This document shows positions 9,206-16,280 of a stretch of 33,570 nt of DNA, piece after piece. The DNA is from Betaproteobacteria bacterium (GTDB taxonomy: Bacteria > Pseudomonadota > Gammaproteobacteria > Burkholderiales > Burkholderiaceae_C). The position numbers were made by a program, and so were the translations under genes. The stretch is taken from NCBI GenBank assembly GCA_009919175.1, contig RGCL01000029.1, forward strand, positions 1-33,570. The letters are read 5' to 3'. The notes under the pieces were generated by a model that was not told the origin of the DNA, ran no database searches, and saw only the letters and a list, made by a program, of their open reading frames with translations. Within the stretch, counting starts at the first letter, position 1, and each line of letters begins with the position of its first letter.

Positions 9206-9234
9206 AGAATGCCCAGCTTCAAAACACCTGTCAA
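9206..9234 (-). promoter_or_regulatory. sigma-70-type promoter for the membrane protein/channel operon
   Basis: On the minus strand a perfect TTGACA (9234-9229) is followed after 17 bases by CATTCT (9211-9206), which matches TATAAT in three positions including the conserved second A and last T. It lies about 30 bases upstream of the ATG at 9176 and just inside the gap after the ABC permease stop, so it makes the downstream pair an independent unit. Confidence 0.6.
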
Positions 9235-9236
9235 GT

Positions 9237-10004
9237 TTAATTGTGTTGTGAGCCTCGGTGCGCCCAAGCGGTTGTATGTTTTTCCACAAATGAGAAGAAT
9301 TCATACATGGCCATCGCCATGGCGCCCACGACGACCAGGCCTGAAAAAGCCAAGCCCATTTGCATGGCTGAACCCGCAGAGATCAGCAAATACCCTATGC
9401 CTTCGTTGGAGGCCGTCATCTCCGACACGGTGGTGCCCACAAAGGCCAGAGTGATGGCCACTTTGAGCGAGCCATAGAAGTAGGGCATGGACCGGGGCAA
9501 ACCCACTTTGACCAAGACATCCCATCGACGTGCACCCAAAACGCGCAACACATCTTCGAGCTCGGGCTCGAGGGTGGCCAGCCCAGTGGCGATGTTGACG
9601 GTGATGGGGAAGAAGCTGATGAGGAACGCGGTCAGGATGGCTGGCCCGATGCCAATGCCAAACCAGACCACCAAGATGGGCACAAAGGCGGCCTTGGGCA
9701 AGGCGTTGAAGGCGGTCATCAAGGGGTAAATGGAGGCATAGGCCAGGCGTGAGCTGCCAATGACAAAACCCAGCAACACCCCCACCACAATGGCCAGGCC
9801 AAAGCCCACCATGGTCACCCAGAAGGTGCGCCAGGCGTGGCCACCGATCACCTGGCGGTATTCAATGGTTTGCTCGAGGATGCGTGAGGGGCTGGGGAAT
9901 ACAAATTCGGAGACCTGGAAGACGCGGCACAGCAATTCCCAGACCGCGACACAGACCACCAACAGGATCAGAGGGGACCAGCGTTCAAGAGAAGATGATT
10001 TCAT
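9237..10004 (-). CDS. ABC transporter permease, SsuC/TauC-like
   Basis: The inner-membrane permease of an NMT1-type importer, 255 residues, normal length for the BPD_transp_1 family. About six hydrophobic helices are visible, starting with PLILLVVCVAVWELL at residues 11-25. The cytoplasmic coupling loop has the EAA-type motif VLGARRWDVLVKVGLP, which contacts the ATPase. Family features include FPSPSRIL near the N-terminus and NALPKAAFVPILVVWFGIG in the core. It starts 12 bases after the ATPase stop, third in the order binding protein, ATPase, permease. No clear Shine-Dalgarno precedes the ATG, so coupling to the ATPase gene is likely. The substrate cannot be read from the sequence; relatives carry sulfonates, nitrate-like anions, pyrimidine precursors or other small organics. 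Confidence 0.92.
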   Translation of the reverse strand: MKSSSLERWSPLILLVVCVAVWELLCRVFQVSEFVFPSPSRILEQTIEYRQVIGGHAWRTFWVTMVGFGLAIVVGVLLGFVIGSSRLAYASIYPLMTAFNALPKAAFVPILVVWFGIGIGPAILTAFLISFFPITVNIATGLATLEPELEDVLRVLGARRWDVLVKVGLPRSMPYFYGSLKVAITLAFVGTTVSEMTASNEGIGYLLISAGSAMQMGLAFSGLVVVGAMAMAMYEFFSFVEKHTTAWAHRGSQHN

Positions 10005-10016
10005 GGTGGCTTGGGA

Positions 10017-10841
10017 TCATTGAGGCAGGGCGGCTTTGTCATTGCGCATGGCGCCGATGTGGCCGCGCAGCTCATGAACGATGTCGGTGAATTCTTTGGT
10101 GTAGGTGATTTCAAGATCGCGCGGTCGAGGCAGTTCGATTTCCTTGCGAACCACAAAGCGCCCGGGGCTCTTGCTCATCACATACACGGTGTCGGCGAGA
10201 AAGACGGATTCGCGCAGGTCGTGCGTGACCAAAATCACATTGAAGCGACGCTCCATCCAGATGTCTCTGAGGTTGCACCACAGTTCTTCGCGGGTGAAGG
10301 CATCGAGCGCGCCAAACGGCTCGTCCAGCAGCAGCATCTTGGGTTCATGGATGAGCGCGCGACAAATCGAGGCGCGCTGCTGCATCCCCCCCGAGAGTTG
10401 CCAGGGGAATTTGCGCTCATAGCCCTTGAGGCCGACGCTGTGGAGGAGTTCGATCGCGCGCTGCTCGTATTCGGCTTTCTTGGCCTTGAATTGCGAGCGG
10501 TAGGGCTCCACGATTTCCAGCGGCAACAAGACGTTGTCCAGTGTGGTGCGCCAGGGCAGCAGCGAAGGCGCCTGAAACGCCATGCCACTGATCTTGAGGG
10601 GACCATCCACGGCTTGACCATCGACATGGATGGTGCCCTTGGTGGGTGGGCGAAGCCCAGTGGTGAGCTTCATGAAAGTGGATTTGCCGCAACCCGATGG
10701 ACCAACGATGGCGATGAATTCGCCAGCGTTCACCTGCAGGTTAATGTCTTCCACTGCATAGTGGTTTTGCGCCTGCAGCTCTTGGTTATAGGCCAGCCAG
10801 ACGTTTTTGAAGTCGACAAAGGCTTTGGATGAATCGTTCAT
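10017..10841 (-). CDS. ABC transporter ATP-binding protein, SsuB/TauB-like
   Basis: The cytoplasmic ATPase that powers the importer, 274 residues. All nucleotide-binding motifs are intact: Walker A GPSGCGKST, Q-loop FQAPSLLPW, signature LSGGMQQRA, Walker B MLLLDEPFGALD, and the switch histidine in LVTHD. The pattern LLPWRTTLDNV is typical of the nitrate/sulfonate/taurine subfamily. It lies 61 bases downstream of the binding-protein gene, with a hairpin in that gap, and 12 bases upstream of the permease gene. The length is normal and no residue is missing. The family assignment is secure; the transported substrate is not known. Confidence 0.95.
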   Translation of the reverse strand: MNDSSKAFVDFKNVWLAYNQELQAQNHYAVEDINLQVNAGEFIAIVGPSGCGKSTFMKLTTGLRPPTKGTIHVDGQAVDGPLKISGMAFQAPSLLPWRTTLDNVLLPLEIVEPYRSQFKAKKAEYEQRAIELLHSVGLKGYERKFPWQLSGGMQQRASICRALIHEPKMLLLDEPFGALDAFTREELWCNLRDIWMERRFNVILVTHDLRESVFLADTVYVMSKSPGRFVVRKEIELPRPRDLEITYTKEFTDIVHELRGHIGAMRNDKAALPQ

Positions 10842-10852
10842 GGGGCAATCTG

Positions 10853-10886
10853 AAAAGGGTTCTGGTCACCGTTGCAACCAGAACCC
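10853..10886 (-). terminator. intercistronic hairpin between binding-protein and ATPase genes
   Basis: A perfect 10-bp stem GGGTTCTGGT/ACCAGAACCC (10857-10866 with 10877-10886) has a 10-base loop and is followed on the minus strand by only four T (10856-10853). It sits between the stop of the binding-protein gene and the start of the ATPase gene. A partial terminator or RNA-stabilising hairpin that keeps receptor expression above ATPase/permease expression is the likely role (inferred). Confidence 0.65.
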
Positions 10887-10902
10887 GGCTGGCAAAGCGA
10901 CA

Positions 10903-11928
10903 TCACTTCTTGGGAAGGATGTCCAGTTCCTTGTCGGTGGGCAGGAAAGAGCCATTCCAAACGGCATTGGCATCCACGCGGGTCTTGGTGTTGAAGGCGT
11001 CCGAAACTTGCGAGGACATCAGCGCCAAACGGGCGGGTACCACCTTGCCAAAGCCTTCAGAGCGGGCTGAGGGGCTGTTGATCACGGTATCGATGGCCAG
11101 CTTGAGGCGGCGGGTTTCCAGTTCCACATTGATGATGCCGTCACGGGCTTTCACGTCCTGAATCGCGGCGGCCGGGTTGGTGATCACGTCTTTGGCTCCC
11201 TTGGTGAAGGCTGCCAAAAAGGCTTTGACCGCAGCAGGGTTGGACTGCAGGAATTTGGGGCTGGCAATGATGGCGTTGCCATAGAGCTTCACGCCGTAGT
11301 CGGGGTACTGGAAGACCACCACGTCTTCAGCCTTGACGCCACGTGCCTCGATGTTGAGCAAGGAGGTGAAGGTAAAGCCGGTGATGGCATCCACATCGCC
11401 CTTGACCAGCATGGTTTCGCGCAGTGGAGGATCCATGGACACCCAGTTGGCACCCGAGACGTTGTTGGCTTTGGCAAAGATGGGGAAAGCGCGACGGCCA
11501 GCGTCAAACACGGGCGCGCCCAGTTTTTTGCCGTTGAGGTCGGCAGGCGACTTGATGCCGGATTTTTTGAGCGCCATGACCGAGGCCGGCGTATTGTTGT
11601 AGACCATCATGATGGCCACGGGCTTGTTGGGCGCATCCGGGTTGTTGGCATGGAATTCCATGAGCGCGGCCAGATCGGCAAAGCCCATGTCATAGGTGCC
11701 AGAGGCCACGCGGTTGACCGCGCCGCCAGAGCCGTTGCCGGAGTCCACGGTGACATCCAGACCCGCCTGGGTGAAATAGCCTTTGGCCACAGGAGTCAGG
11801 AAGAAGGCGGCGGGACCTTCAAAGCGCCAATCGAGTTGGAACTTGATGGGGGTGGCGGCCTGGGCAGACCCCAGAACCAGACCGGCTGCCAGGGCGAGAG
11901 CCGATTTCAACAACACACGTTTACTCAT
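10903..11928 (-). CDS. ABC transporter substrate-binding protein, NMT1/THI5-like
   Basis: The periplasmic receptor of the importer, 341 residues. An N-terminal signal peptide is clear: MSKR, a hydrophobic stretch (SALALAAGLVLG), then cleavage near AQAA at about residues 23-26. The mature part opens with IKFQLDWRFEGPAAFF, the equivalent of the LDW motif of NMT1/THI5 proteins, followed by GSGGAVNRVASGTYDMGFAD and LNGKKLGAPVFDAGR, typical of this two-lobed fold. The ATG at 11928 follows AGGAG at good spacing; an in-frame upstream extension would precede the signal peptide and is rejected. It is first gene of the ABC operon, behind a leader of up to 289 bases. The ligand is unknown; the first-lobe motif WRFEGP differs from classic thiamine-precursor binders. 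Confidence 0.92.
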   Translation of the reverse strand: MSKRVLLKSALALAAGLVLGSAQAATPIKFQLDWRFEGPAAFFLTPVAKGYFTQAGLDVTVDSGNGSGGAVNRVASGTYDMGFADLAALMEFHANNPDAPNKPVAIMMVYNNTPASVMALKKSGIKSPADLNGKKLGAPVFDAGRRAFPIFAKANNVSGANWVSMDPPLRETMLVKGDVDAITGFTFTSLLNIEARGVKAEDVVVFQYPDYGVKLYGNAIIASPKFLQSNPAAVKAFLAAFTKGAKDVITNPAAAIQDVKARDGIINVELETRRLKLAIDTVINSPSARSEGFGKVVPARLALMSSQVSDAFNTKTRVDANAVWNGSFLPTDKELDILPKK

Positions 11929-12217
11929 GAGAACTCCTGAAAAAAAATCGATGCGGAATGACAAGATCTCGCAAAAAAAGTGCCTGAGCTGGGGGCTTGC
12001 GCGAACCAAATCAGGGCGAATTGTCGGTGAGATTGATCAGCCCCCTTCCTCGGGATGACCCTTTGGGTGCGCTGGCCGCATTGGGCTGCACCTGATTGGT
12101 GCGCCCGGCTGGCGCACACACCCTGAGGGGCTTGTCATTCCTTTTGCATATGAAACTGTATACAAAGTTGGGCGGCGACCGATGCAGGTTTACCCCAGGG
12201 CTTGCGGGGTGGGGGCG
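11929..12217 (-). promoter_or_regulatory. leader and promoter region of the NMT1-type ABC operon
   Basis: A 289-base non-coding stretch between the protease stop and the binding-protein start. It holds a perfect 8-bp palindrome TGTATACA at 12157-12164, resembling operators used by some GntR-family regulators. Nearer the gene is a hairpin with a 7-bp stem GTGCGCC/GGCGCAC (12099-12105 with 12111-12117). A Shine-Dalgarno AGGAG lies just before the ATG at 11928. I looked for the CUGAGA and ACCUGAUCUGG signatures of a thiamine riboswitch and did not find them. No strong -35/-10 pair could be fixed. Confidence 0.5.
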
Positions 12218-13054
12218 TCAAGGGGTGCCAGGATCTGGCGGCGGGGCGTTGCGGCCAATCACAAAAAACACAGCGGATTCGGACTGTTTGTAAATTTGCA
12301 TGGGCCTGAGATTGATCTGCAAATTCAAGGGCTTGGCCTGGGCTGCAGCCGGGGTGTCCTTGAGAAATTCCAGAATCAGGGCTGATTTGAGGGCGTAGTT
12401 CACGTTGACCGCCAAGTCCTGCGAACGCTCGGCCACCGACATGGCATTGAGCTTGCGCTGCACCATGCCCACCACATTGCCGTCGCTGGCGATCACCGGT
12501 CCGCCCGAGTTGCCCTTGCTGACCTCGGCGCTGAACTGGAAGAAGCGCTGTTGGGACAAATCCTCCTGGTTGCTGCGGTTGCCATTGATGATGCCTTCGG
12601 TGATTTTTTTGCTAAAGCCCTGGTAGGCGGGCAGCGGATAACCAATCGCAAAGACTTCAAGACCAATGGGCACATCCTTCCAGTCGGCCAGAGGGAGAAC
12701 GGGCGAATCCAGCGGGACTTGCAGCAAAGCCAGGTCCAGGTTGGCATGGGTCTTGATCACCCGCGCCTTGAGCCATTTGCGTTGTGCGTTCGGTCCCACA
12801 AAGGCAAGTTCTTTGCCTTCGAGCAAATGTTGGGCAGTGAGCAAATAGCCTGGTGCCACCATGAAGCCCGAACCAAAGGAGTTGGCTGCGGCTTGTGCCG
12901 GTGGCGCAGTTTGTGCGGGCGGGGACGCGGGCGTCGCCGGTGCGGCGTTGGTGCCAGGGCCAACTTCCTGGGTGTGCGCGGGCATCAGGGCGCTGGCACA
13001 GATCAGACCTGCGATCAGGATAGGCTTGAGCATGGTGTGAGGGTGTGGGTTCAT
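12218..13054 (-). CDS. exported trypsin-like serine protease without PDZ domain
   Basis: A 278-residue HtrA-like protease. After a signal peptide (MLKPILIAGLICASALMPAHTQE from residue 8) comes a Pro/Ala-rich linker of about 25 residues, then a chymotrypsin-fold domain. The catalytic triad is visible: His76 in LLTAQHLL, Asp107 in NLDLALL, and Ser183 in KGNSGGPV. Length ends soon after the protease fold, so the C-terminal PDZ domains of DegP/DegS are absent. The start is uncertain: ATG at 13054 (used here) and ATG at 13033 both lack a clear Shine-Dalgarno, and a TTG at 13114 overlaps the stop of the regulator gene as TTGA. A regulator-like palindrome lies at 13083-13097. It probably acts in periplasmic protein quality control or processing; the target is unknown. 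Confidence 0.85.
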   Translation of the reverse strand: MNPHPHTMLKPILIAGLICASALMPAHTQEVGPGTNAAPATPASPPAQTAPPAQAAANSFGSGFMVAPGYLLTAQHLLEGKELAFVGPNAQRKWLKARVIKTHANLDLALLQVPLDSPVLPLADWKDVPIGLEVFAIGYPLPAYQGFSKKITEGIINGNRSNQEDLSQQRFFQFSAEVSKGNSGGPVIASDGNVVGMVQRKLNAMSVAERSQDLAVNVNYALKSALILEFLKDTPAAAQAKPLNLQINLRPMQIYKQSESAVFFVIGRNAPPPDPGTP

Positions 13055-13082
13055 GAAGGAGGGGCGGGCTGGATCTGGGTTG

Positions 13083-13097
13083 AGTTGTCTGACAACT
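13083..13097. promoter_or_regulatory. candidate operator for the FadR-type regulator
   Basis: A perfect 15-base palindrome AGTTGTCTGACAACT (7 bases each side of a central T). Its core TTGTCTGACAA fits the pattern TNGTNNNACNA reported for FadR-subfamily GntR proteins. It lies just after the stop of the regulator gene and upstream of the ATG starts of the protease. Nine of its bases recur at 13903-13911 in the divergent promoter region. Confidence 0.5.
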
Positions 13098-13110
13098 GAT
13101 GTGCCAGGAC

Positions 13111-13851
13111 TCAAGCCTGGCGCTGCTGGCGCAGCCGGTCCCGGCTGTTGGAGAGGTGGGTGCGCATGGCGGCGCGGGCGGCTTCGGCATCGCGGTTGCG
13201 GATCGCCGAAAAAATGCTCTCGTGCTCGCTGTGCACGCGCTGGAGGTAGGCCACGCGACCGGATTCATCCTGATCCGGGGTATTGATGCGCGTGCGCGGG
13301 ATCAGCCTCAGGCCCAGGTGGTTCATGAGGTCCACAAAGTGGCGATTGCCCGTGGCCTTGGCGATTTCAAGGTGGAACAAAAAGTCGTTGTCCACCACTT
13401 GGGCCTGGGTGGGGATGTCGCTGGCAAATGCCCTCAAGTGGGTTTCCATTTGCCTGAGGTGGTCGTCGCTTGCCCTCTGGGCAGCCAGCCCGGCGGATTC
13501 GGTCTCGAGGCTGATGCGCAACTCCAGTACAGCAATCACATCGTCCACGGTGGCGATGTCGGCCTCGACGATCTGGAAGTTGCTCGCTGGGCTGGGGGAC
13601 ACGACAAAGGTGCCCACGCCGTGGCGGGTCTCGACCAGGCCGGCGGCTTGCAGGCGGGAAATCGCCTCGCGGATGACCGTGCGGCTGACCTGGAGCTGGT
13701 CCATGATCGCCGACTCGCTGGGCAGCTTGGAGCCTGGCGCGAGCTGGGCGCTGCGGATTTGCTGTGCCAGGTGGTCCACCACTTCCGGCACCAGGCCGCC
13801 GCGCCGGTTTCGCAAGGGCGAGTGGGAAGAAAGGCTGGTGTTTGCACCCAT
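13111..13851 (-). CDS. GntR-family transcriptional regulator, FadR/FCD type, likely uronate-responsive
   Basis: A 246-residue DNA-binding regulator. Residues about 20-85 are a winged helix-turn-helix with the family pattern LAPGSKLPSESAIMDQLQVS and RTVIREAISRLQAAGLV, then GVGTFVV. The C-terminal FCD ligand domain shows its metal/ligand histidine pattern in DFLFHLEIAKATGN and RVHSEHESIFSAI. The ATG at 13851 was chosen because AAGG lies eight bases upstream; a GTG at 13890 has no such site. It is transcribed divergently from the uronate gene cluster with about 75 bases between, so it is the obvious candidate repressor of that cluster, by analogy with UxuR/ExuR. The ligand (uronate or aldarate) is inferred. 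Confidence 0.9.
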   Translation of the reverse strand: MGANTSLSSHSPLRNRRGGLVPEVVDHLAQQIRSAQLAPGSKLPSESAIMDQLQVSRTVIREAISRLQAAGLVETRHGVGTFVVSPSPASNFQIVEADIATVDDVIAVLELRISLETESAGLAAQRASDDHLRQMETHLRAFASDIPTQAQVVDNDFLFHLEIAKATGNRHFVDLMNHLGLRLIPRTRINTPDQDESGRVAYLQRVHSEHESIFSAIRNRDAEAARAAMRTHLSNSRDRLRQQRQA

Positions 13852-13926
13852 AGGGAAACCTTGATTGACAGTCCTTCGGCGAGGATACACAATCTCAAGA
13901 GATCAGACAACCTACAACTTACCCCA
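13852..13926. promoter_or_regulatory. divergent promoter region of regulator and uronate cluster
   Basis: These 75 bases separate the start codons of the GntR regulator and uronate dehydrogenase. It contains TCAGACAAC at 13903-13911, shared with the 15-base palindrome at 13083-13097, and a TCTC-AA-GAGA inverted repeat just before it (13893-13902). No convincing Shine-Dalgarno precedes the uronate dehydrogenase ATG, so a short or absent leader is possible. Confidence 0.45.
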
Positions 13927-14727
13927 ATGATTCCACGTTTGTTGTTGACCGGTGCTGCGGGCGGCTTGGGCAAAGCCCTCAGACCCCGCTTGAAGGGCGA
14001 TTGCCACATCCTGCGACTCAGTGACCTGGTGCCCCTGGATCCGCCTGCTGCCCACGAAGAGTGCATGCAGGTCGATTTGGGTGATGCCGATGCCGTCATG
14101 AAGATGGTTGAGGGCTGCGAGGCCATTGTTCACCTCGGCGGCATTTCGGTTGAAGCCCCTTGGTCCCACATCCTCAAGGCCAACATCGATGGCCTGGTCC
14201 ATTTGTACGAAGCTGCCCGCATCCACAAGGTTCGCCGCGTGGTTTTCGCCAGTTCCAATCACGTCATGGGCTTTCACCGTCAAGACCAGGTGGTCGATGC
14301 CCTCACCCCACCGCGTCCCGACGGCTTCTACGGCCTCTCCAAAGCCTTTGGGGAGGACTTGTCCCGGCTCTACTTTGACCGCTACGGCATCGAGACGGCG
14401 TGCGTTCGCATTGGTTCTTCCTATCCGGAACCCAAAGACCGGCGCATGCTGGCCACCTGGCTGAGCTACGACGACTTGCATCGCCTGGTGGTGGCCTGCC
14501 TCACCACGCCGGTGCTGGGTCACACCATCATTTACGGCACTTCTGACAACGCGGTGTCCTGGTACGACAACCGCTTGGCTCATCATGTGGGCTATCGGCC
14601 TCAAGACAGCGCCGATGTCTATCGAGATGCCGTCTATGCGCGCACCAAGGATCCCGATCTGACTGATCCCACCACCCTTTATCAAGGGGGTGCATTTGTC
14701 AAGATTGGGCCTTTGAGCGAATCTTGA
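13927..14727 (+). CDS. udh: uronate dehydrogenase
   Basis: An NAD-dependent short-chain-type dehydrogenase that oxidises D-galacturonate or D-glucuronate to the aldarolactone, first step of the oxidative uronate pathway. The protein has 266 residues, the usual Udh length. The Rossmann motif is [11 protein letters not shown] at residues 5-15; the active-site tyrosine and lysine are in [14 protein letters not shown]. The segments [11 protein letters not shown] and [18 protein letters not shown], then TWLSYDDL, are distinctive for Udh rather than generic sugar epimerases. It starts at ATG 13927 with no clear Shine-Dalgarno. It leads a same-strand run through a TRAP importer and two aldarate dehydratases, which supports the assignment strongly. 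Confidence 0.92.
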   Translation: MIPRLLLTGAAGGLGKALRPRLKGDCHILRLSDLVPLDPPAAHEECMQVDLGDADAVMKMVEGCEAIVHLGGISVEAPWSHILKANIDGLVHLYEAARIHKVRRVVFASSNHVMGFHRQDQVVDALTPPRPDGFYGLSKAFGEDLSRLYFDRYGIETACVRIGSSYPEPKDRRMLATWLSYDDLHRLVVACLTTPVLGHTIIYGTSDNAVSWYDNRLAHHVGYRPQDSADVYRDAVYARTKDPDLTDPTTLYQGGAFVKIGPLSES

Positions 14728-14780
14728 CCCCCCTGTTTTCCTCACGCATGATTCCCCCCATTTTTAAAGGAGACTCCCCC

Positions 14781-15743
14781 ATGACTTTCAAGTCCTCATT
14801 GATCGCAATGGCCGCCTTGTTGTGCTTTGGTGCCAAGGCCACCGAATTCCGTTCGGCGGACATCCACAACGCAGACGACTACCCCACCGTGGTGGCAGTC
14901 AAGCACATGAGCACCGTGCTTGAAAAGGCCAGCGGCGGCAAGCACAAGATCAAGGTCTTCAACAAGGGTGCCCTGGGCACCGAAAAAGAAACCGTGGATC
15001 AGGTGAAGATTGGTGCCCTCGACATGGTGCGCGTGAACGTCGCGCCCATGAACGCCGTGTGCCCCATGACCATGGTGCCCACCATGCCGTTCCTGTTCCG
15101 CTCGGTGGACCACATGCGCAAGTCGCTCGATGGCCCCGTGGGTGAAGAGATCCTCAAGAGCTGTGAATCCGCTGGCTTTGTTGGCCTGGCCTTTTATGAC
15201 AGTGGCGCTCGTTCCATTTACGCCAAAAAGCCCATCAAGACCGTGGCCGATGCCAAAGGCTTGAAGATTCGCGTCCAGCAGTCTGACCTGTGGGTGGCTC
15301 TGGTGAGCGCCATGGGTGCGAACGCAACCCCCATGCCCTATGGCGAGGTCTACACCGGCCTCAAAACGGGTTTGATCGATGCGGCTGAAAACAACATCCC
15401 CTCGTTTGACACGGCCAAGCACGCCGAGGCCGTGAAGATTTACTCGCGCACCGAGCACTCCATGGCGCCCGAGATTCTGGTGATGTCCAAGATCGTGTGG
15501 GACAAGCTTCCCCCCAACGAGCAAGCCATGATCCGTCAGGCCGCCAAAGAATCGGTGGCGGTGCAGCGCAAGGCCTGGGATGAGCAAGAAGCCAAGTCCC
15601 TGGCCAATGTCAAGGCCGCTGGCGCGCAAATCATTGAAGTCGACAAGGCTTCCTTCCAGGCCGTCATGGGTCCGGTGTATGACAAGTTCATGACCACGCC
15701 CGACATGAAGCGTTTGGTCAAGGCCATCCAAGACACCAAGTGA
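14781..15743 (+). CDS. dctP: TRAP transporter substrate-binding protein DctP, likely hexuronate
   Basis: A periplasmic receptor of a tripartite ATP-independent transporter, 320 residues. The signal peptide is [20 protein letters not shown]. The mature protein shows the DctP pattern: [22 protein letters not shown] around residues 61-82, the carboxylate-binding arginine R164 in [10 protein letters not shown], and [19 protein letters not shown]. The ATG at 14781 follows AAAGGAG; the upstream in-frame extension would overlap the previous gene's end and is rejected. Position between uronate dehydrogenase and aldarate dehydratases points to galacturonate/glucuronate, and related TRAP receptors are known to bind these. 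A 12-bp hairpin lies between it and the small permease gene. Confidence 0.93.
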   Translation: MTFKSSLIAMAALLCFGAKATEFRSADIHNADDYPTVVAVKHMSTVLEKASGGKHKIKVFNKGALGTEKETVDQVKIGALDMVRVNVAPMNAVCPMTMVPTMPFLFRSVDHMRKSLDGPVGEEILKSCESAGFVGLAFYDSGARSIYAKKPIKTVADAKGLKIRVQQSDLWVALVSAMGANATPMPYGEVYTGLKTGLIDAAENNIPSFDTAKHAEAVKIYSRTEHSMAPEILVMSKIVWDKLPPNEQAMIRQAAKESVAVQRKAWDEQEAKSLANVKAAGAQIIEVDKASFQAVMGPVYDKFMTTPDMKRLVKAIQDTK

Positions 15744-15750
15744 AAACAGG

Positions 15751-15779
15751 GCGCAAGCCCTCGTCATGAGGGCTTGCGC
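15751..15779 (+). other. intercistronic 12-bp hairpin between dctP and dctQ
   Basis: A perfect stem GCGCAAGCCCTC/GAGGGCTTGCGC (15751-15762 with 15768-15779) has a 5-base loop. It is not followed by a T-run, so it is not a standard terminator; it more likely stabilises the upstream dctP message or slows translation of dctQ. Its 3' arm contains the only GAGGG near the dctQ start at 15788. Confidence 0.7.
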
Positions 15780-15787
15780 ATCGACCC

Positions 15788-16276
15788 ATGCTGACCAAAC
15801 TGTGTTCCTTTGTGGCCAAGCTGTGCTTGGTCTTGGCCGTCATTGGCCTGTTGCTGGTGGTCTTGTGCGTGCAGTGGCAAGTGATTGGCCGCTACATCCT
15901 CAATGACACGCCCACCTGGGCTGAAAACCTGGCCATGTTGCTGGTGTTGTTCGTGACGGCCTTTGGCTTGGGTGTGGGTGTTCGCGATGCGGGTCACATT
16001 GGCCTGGAGTCACTGGTGGTGCTCTTACCCGAGCAATGGCGCTTGCGCATTGAAGTCCTCATCCATGCCCTGGTGGCGGGTTTTGGGGCATTGATGATTC
16101 ACGGCGGCTGGGTTTGGGCGGCAGCCAAATGGTCCGAGAAAAAACCCATGTTGCCCGTCCCCGATGGCATCGACTACGTGCCCATCATGATTGCGGGCTG
16201 TTTGATCCTGCTGTTCTCCATTGAACACATGGTGGCCCTCTTCCGTGGTGTCGAGGTCGAACCCGTCTGGAACTGA
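15788..16276 (+). CDS. dctQ: TRAP transporter small permease DctQ
   Basis: The four-helix small membrane subunit of the uronate TRAP importer, 162 residues, normal for the family. Helix 1 starts about residue 9 (AKLCLVLAVIGLLLVVLCVQWQ). The family motif follows: QVIGRYILNDTPTWAENLAML at about 30-50, with the conserved R, W and E; helix 3 and 4 end at about residue 150. Between dctP and this gene is a strong hairpin whose 3' arm ends nine bases before the ATG, and no unpaired Shine-Dalgarno is apparent, so translation may be weak. The large permease gene starts four bases after this stop, so the two are coupled. Confidence 0.9.
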   Translation: MLTKLCSFVAKLCLVLAVIGLLLVVLCVQWQVIGRYILNDTPTWAENLAMLLVLFVTAFGLGVGVRDAGHIGLESLVVLLPEQWRLRIEVLIHALVAGFGALMIHGGWVWAAAKWSEKKPMLPVPDGIDYVPIMIAGCLILLFSIEHMVALFRGVEVEPVWN

Positions 16277-16280
16277 TGCC

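Noticed and set aside
11929-12217. Thiamine riboswitch before the NMT1-type receptor
   Set aside because: The conserved CUGAGA and ACCUGAUCUGG elements are not present on the relevant strand.
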